From positions 434,001 to 498,000 of the forward strand of contig NZ_KZ686270.1 in assembly GCF_003029735.1 (NCBI RefSeq): DNA of 64,000 nucleotides, written 5' to 3'. The position numbers were made by a program, and so were the translations under genes. Of this stretch, positions 61,090 to 64,000 are shown piece by piece. Position 1 is the first letter of the stretch, and every line of letters starts with the position of its first letter. The notes under the pieces are model-generated. The model was not told the origin of the DNA. It saw nothing but the letters and a program-made list of their open reading frames with translations, and made no database searches. The DNA is from Pedobacter yulinensis. GTDB taxonomy: Bacteria; Bacteroidota; Bacteroidia; Sphingobacteriales; Sphingobacteriaceae.

Positions 61090-64000
61090 CTACCGGCGCT
61101 GGGAGCTTTTTTCCTCATTCCTTACCGCTTCCCGGTTTACCGACTGACGGGTTTTCTTTGGCTGTTCTCCCCCCTGGCGCTTGCGGATGTCGCGGCGGTA
61201 TTGCCCTGTCAGTTTCTTCACAAATTCGCTGAATGTATCAAACTGGGTGGTATAGATCAGACCCAGCGAGGTCACGTTGTTTGTAGGGCTAATCCCTGAG
61301 TTCAGGAAGATGCTCTGTTGTGTTGGCGGTTTATTGGCCAGCTTTCCGGTCAGGCTTCCATCTTTTCTGATCAGCACCAGGGCTTCGATCTCGCTGGCCA
61401 CCGCATTCCTGGAAAAATCGATGAGGGAGAAGTCATTGGAGCTGCGGCGGTCCACAACGCCGGCATTAATGATCAGCCGGTCATCAAAAAACTTGAACGA
61501 GGCATTGACGTCGTTAAAGGTGCGCACGTTTAAGTCAACAAAGTCCAGGTTCAGAGAAGACAACACGTTGTTAAACTGGTTAAAGATCAATTCTGTTGCG
61601 GTACTGGTGACGCCGGTGGTCAGCTGCCGGCCTATGCCCTCGCCGGTTCCGGGTGTAAAGCTGCGTCGAATAATCAGACTGAAAGCCTGCAGGTTCAGGT
61701 TATTCTGATCGCTGAAATAAGACTGAAACTCTTCCTTGATAGCCGGGTTTGACGGAAAGAAAATATCCAGCTTGATATCTGGTTTAAGCAGCAAACCAGT
61801 TAGGCCCATTTCCACTTCTGTGTTGACACGATCTGAACTGTTGTTGTTGCTTGCATCCCGGTTGGCAGCTGTATAGAGGTCGCGCAGGCCGGCACGCAAT
61901 GAATAAATGGCTTTCAGGTTGATCTGGGCACCCGTAGGGTTGCCGGTCCACCTGATCGTTCCTCCCTGGCGAATGGCAAATTGTTTATTGATGACCTCCT
62001 GGGCTGTAAAGTCGAAGCTGCCCGACTCAATGATGTAGTCGCCAGACATCTCAAAGTCGCCCTGGCTGTTGATATTGAGCGCCAGTTCTGCATTTCCCTT
62101 TCCGCTCAGGTTGCCGAGGGCAGTATAAATATTCGCCGTGGTATTTGGGTCGATGCGGAGCTTAAAACTAAGCGTCAGGCCGTCAAACGAAGTGAGTTTT
62201 TTCTGGGTGTTGACCGTGTCTTTGGTCACGAAATTGATAAAATCTTTCTCAGATACCGTCTCCGAGCTATTCAATGGCAGATTAAAAACGGTGCCCTTCT
62301 CAGTTTTTGCATCAATTTGGATCCGCATGTTATCTGTAGGCCCGTTGAAGCGAAAGACACCCGATCCATAGGCCCGTCCATAATAAACTGAATTGTCTTT
62401 GCTGGTGGTATTGAGCGCCATGAAATTTTTGGCGTTAACCGTTACGTCGAGCGTCGGATTGTTGATGTTGTTCAGATCGACGGTACCGGTGGCCTGTGCC
62501 AGGTTTCCTTCTGCATCGGCGATAACGAGATCGCCGAGTTCGACTACACTGTTCCTCACGCTTACCTTGTCAGTAATGGTGTAAGGAGTACGCAGATAAT
62601 TCACGGTAAGCCGTGCTTCGTCGAGCTCAACCTCGCCATTAATTTCCGGCTTGTTCAGGCTGCCTTTGATGTCTATATCGGCAGAGATATTCCCCCTTAA
62701 GTTCGAAACCAGTTTCTTGACGAAGGGCTCGAGTATGGTGAGTTTACTTTCTGCCATCTTCACGTTTACATCAAGCTGTTTCTGAGCCAGGTCAATGGCC
62801 CCGGTTACCTTAAAGGTCTCCTGGCCGCCCGTCGTTACTCGCGTATAAAGGTGAACTTTATTATCTGCCGATGAATAGGAAGAGGTATCGACCAGGTTGC
62901 CGATATCTGTATCGTTGAACCGCAGCGAATCGATCTTCAGGTTGTCGTTAAGACGCGGGGCTTTCAGGATGCCGTAAAGGTTTGATTCGCCATTCACCTT
63001 CCCGCCTAATTTGACCCCGAAGCCTCTTGTGAACGGATTGAGTGTATTCAGATCAAAGTTTTCAAAACCGACCTTCAGCAGGTCAGCAGGATCTTCAGAG
63101 AGCGTGCCATTTATGGTTAACAGCTGCGCTCCGTTACTCAGGTCAAAGTTCGTAATGCGCGTTTCGCCTTTATCAAAGCTTACCCGCACCTTTTCCTGGA
63201 TCTGCCAGTCTTCGTTGTTAATCTTCAATAAGGAAGGCAAAATGCTAAGCCGGGCCATGGTATCTTTCGAGAACTCGATCAGACCATTCAGGTCCAGCTG
63301 GTTGGCATCGTCAGAATTAGACATTTTGACGTTCATGGATAAACTGTCGTTGCGCAGGATATTCGAGATGTTCACATTTTTGATGAACAGGCTGTCATTG
63401 ATATCTACACGGTCTGAGGTGACCACCGCCTGCAGAAAATCTTTAGTGGTGCTTTCATCTATAATGATGTTATTGGCAACCACACCGCGGTATTTCAGCT
63501 TCTTAATAAAGCCGTTCAGCGTAGCCGTATTGTTGCGGGAGTCAAAATTCCCAACCAGCACCGCCTGGTCTTCGAGATCAAGCCCCGGCATAATCAGCGG
63601 CGCAATCGGTTCAAACCGCTTCACGCGCAGGTTAAACTTGAAGATCTGGGTGTTGTAACGAATGATATCTGTTTTAAGAGAGGGGATATAGGTTTTTGCA
63701 ATGGCCTTGTAATACGAAACAAGCGTATTCAGATCATAGGTGCCTGTAATGCTCGCATCAAAGATATCTGAATTGATGCTTAGTCGCCGATCAATTCCCC
63801 TGCCGTTTGCCGTCAGGCGCAGTGAGTCGATGTTGTAAATTCCACGCGGGTTCTGCAGCCTGATCTTGTTGATCAGCAGGTCGCCTTCAATGTTGTTCAG
63901 GTTGGTACCCGAAAAGTTTGTGCTGAAACTCGCGGCAATCCGCAGCGAATCTTTATACAGCTTCAGCGACCGGAGCCGTGCATCGCGAATCTCTGCTTTG
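61090..64000 (-). CDS. Translocation/assembly module TamB-like protein (DUF490), C-terminal part, truncated by window edge
   Basis: The frame is open from the stop at 61090 to the right edge, giving about 970 residues without a start, so the gene begins outside the window. The sequence is a long series of short amphipathic beta-strands (VNIDSLRLTANG..., FNLRVKRFEPIAPLIMPGLDLEDQAVLVGNFDSRNNTATLNGFI...). The C-terminal DUF490-type domain includes GNLSGKGNAELALNINSQGDFEMSGDYIIESGSFDFTAQEVINKQFAIRQGGTIRWTGNPTGAQINLKAIYSLRAGLRDL and a basic tail. TamB-like proteins bridge the periplasm and help assemble outer-membrane proteins or move lipids. A TamA/BamA partner gene is not visible. Confidence 0.9.
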   Translation of the reverse strand, partial: KAEIRDARLRSLKLYKDSLRIAASFSTNFSGTNLNNIEGDLLINKIRLQNPRGIYNIDSLRLTANGRGIDRRLSINSDIFDASITGTYDLNTLVSYYKAIAKTYIPSLKTDIIRYNTQIFKFNLRVKRFEPIAPLIMPGLDLEDQAVLVGNFDSRNNTATLNGFIKKLKYRGVVANNIIIDESTTKDFLQAVVTSDRVDINDSLFIKNVNISNILRNDSLSMNVKMSNSDDANQLDLNGLIEFSKDTMARLSILPSLLKINNEDWQIQEKVRVSFDKGETRITNFDLSNGAQLLTINGTLSEDPADLLKVGFENFDLNTLNPFTRGFGVKLGGKVNGESNLYGILKAPRLNDNLKIDSLRFNDTDIGNLVDTSSYSSADNKVHLYTRVTTGGQETFKVTGAIDLAQKQLDVNVKMAESKLTILEPFVKKLVSNLRGNISADIDIKGSLNKPEINGEVELDEARLTVNYLRTPYTITDKVSVRNSVVELGDLVIADAEGNLAQATGTVDLNNINNPTLDVTVNAKNFMALNTTSKDNSVYYGRAYGSGVFRFNGPTDNMRIQIDAKTEKGTVFNLPLNSSETVSEKDFINFVTKDTVNTQKKLTSFDGLTLSFKLRIDPNTTANIYTALGNLSGKGNAELALNINSQGDFEMSGDYIIESGSFDFTAQEVINKQFAIRQGGTIRWTGNPTGAQINLKAIYSLRAGLRDLYTAANRDASNNNSSDRVNTEVEMGLTGLLLKPDIKLDIFFPSNPAIKEEFQSYFSDQNNLNLQAFSLIIRRSFTPGTGEGIGRQLTTGVTSTATELIFNQFNNVLSSLNLDFVDLNVRTFNDVNASFKFFDDRLIINAGVVDRRSSNDFSLIDFSRNAVASEIEALVLIRKDGSLTGKLANKPPTQQSIFLNSGISPTNNVTSLGLIYTTQFDTFSEFVKKLTGQYRRDIRKRQGGEQPKKTRQSVNREAVRNEEKSSQRR

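Overview
The window looks like chromosome of a member of the Bacteroidota, most likely Sphingobacteriaceae or a close relative. Evidence: a SusC/RagA-type TonB-linked outer-membrane protein; Bacteroidota promoter elements (TAnnTTTG or TAnnTTYG) instead of clear Shine-Dalgarno sites; the rpmB-rpmG-DUF4295-ftsY-rimO block; a eukaryotic-type NADP isocitrate dehydrogenase; bacillithiol synthesis (bshC); and a YtrA-type GntR/ABC operon. The genus is not determined. Most of the window is ordinary core chromosome. I saw no tRNA, rRNA, CRISPR array, transposase, integrase or prophage gene.

Layout. 1-7.7 kb: the 5' part of a susC-like gene (cut by the left edge), surE-lpxB, a secreted M16 peptidase, a CsbD-like protein and a thioredoxin-fold lipoprotein. 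7.7-13 kb: acs, then ribosomal proteins L28 and L33, a DUF4295 protein, ftsY and rimO. 13-15.7 kb: a minus-strand operon with a DUF4397 lipoprotein, an ECF sigma factor, and a protein joining a cytoplasmic segment, one membrane helix, a long disordered linker and an outer-membrane beta-barrel. 15.9-20.4 kb: bshC, an Ldh2-type dehydrogenase, a very acidic protein and icd. 20.5-23.4 kb: an ABC transporter, GntR regulator and membrane protein operon preceded by a YtrA-like operator. 23.6-29.8 kb: an outer-membrane beta-barrel receptor, a sorbosone-dehydrogenase-type beta-propeller and a TonB-dependent receptor. 30-35.5 kb: a short SSB paralogue divergent from a zinc-ribbon protein with striking repeats between them, then a methyltransferase, an L,D-transpeptidase, a VWA-like membrane protein, a TRIC-like channel and a DivIC/FtsB-like protein.

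35.6-48.5 kb: eno, small envelope proteins, an ABC-2 exporter, carA, panB, a pseudouridine synthase, a response regulator, fabG, the agmatine-to-putrescine pair, a secreted esterase-like protein and a CWC cysteine-rich protein. 48.6-53 kb: nrdA and nrdB (class Ia ribonucleotide reductase) and an RlpA-like protein. 53-64 kb: a DUF2157 membrane protein, a LysE-family exporter, uvrA, a second ECF sigma factor with a small conserved-looking partner, nth, recA and the 3' part of a TamB-like gene (cut by the right edge).

Functional links: lipid A, peptidoglycan and outer-membrane assembly (lpxB, L,D-transpeptidase, rlpA, tamB, divIC); DNA repair and precursor supply (uvrA, nth, recA, nrdAB, ssb-like); putrescine synthesis (aguB-aguA); and two sigma-factor loci. 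The points most worth a second look are the envelope-spanning sigma partner, the possible cofactor-scavenging dehydrogenase/receptor pair, the operator-like repeats near 1.5, 20.5, 23.4, 30.45 and 58.6 kb, and several promoters so close to the start codon that the mRNAs should be leaderless or nearly so.
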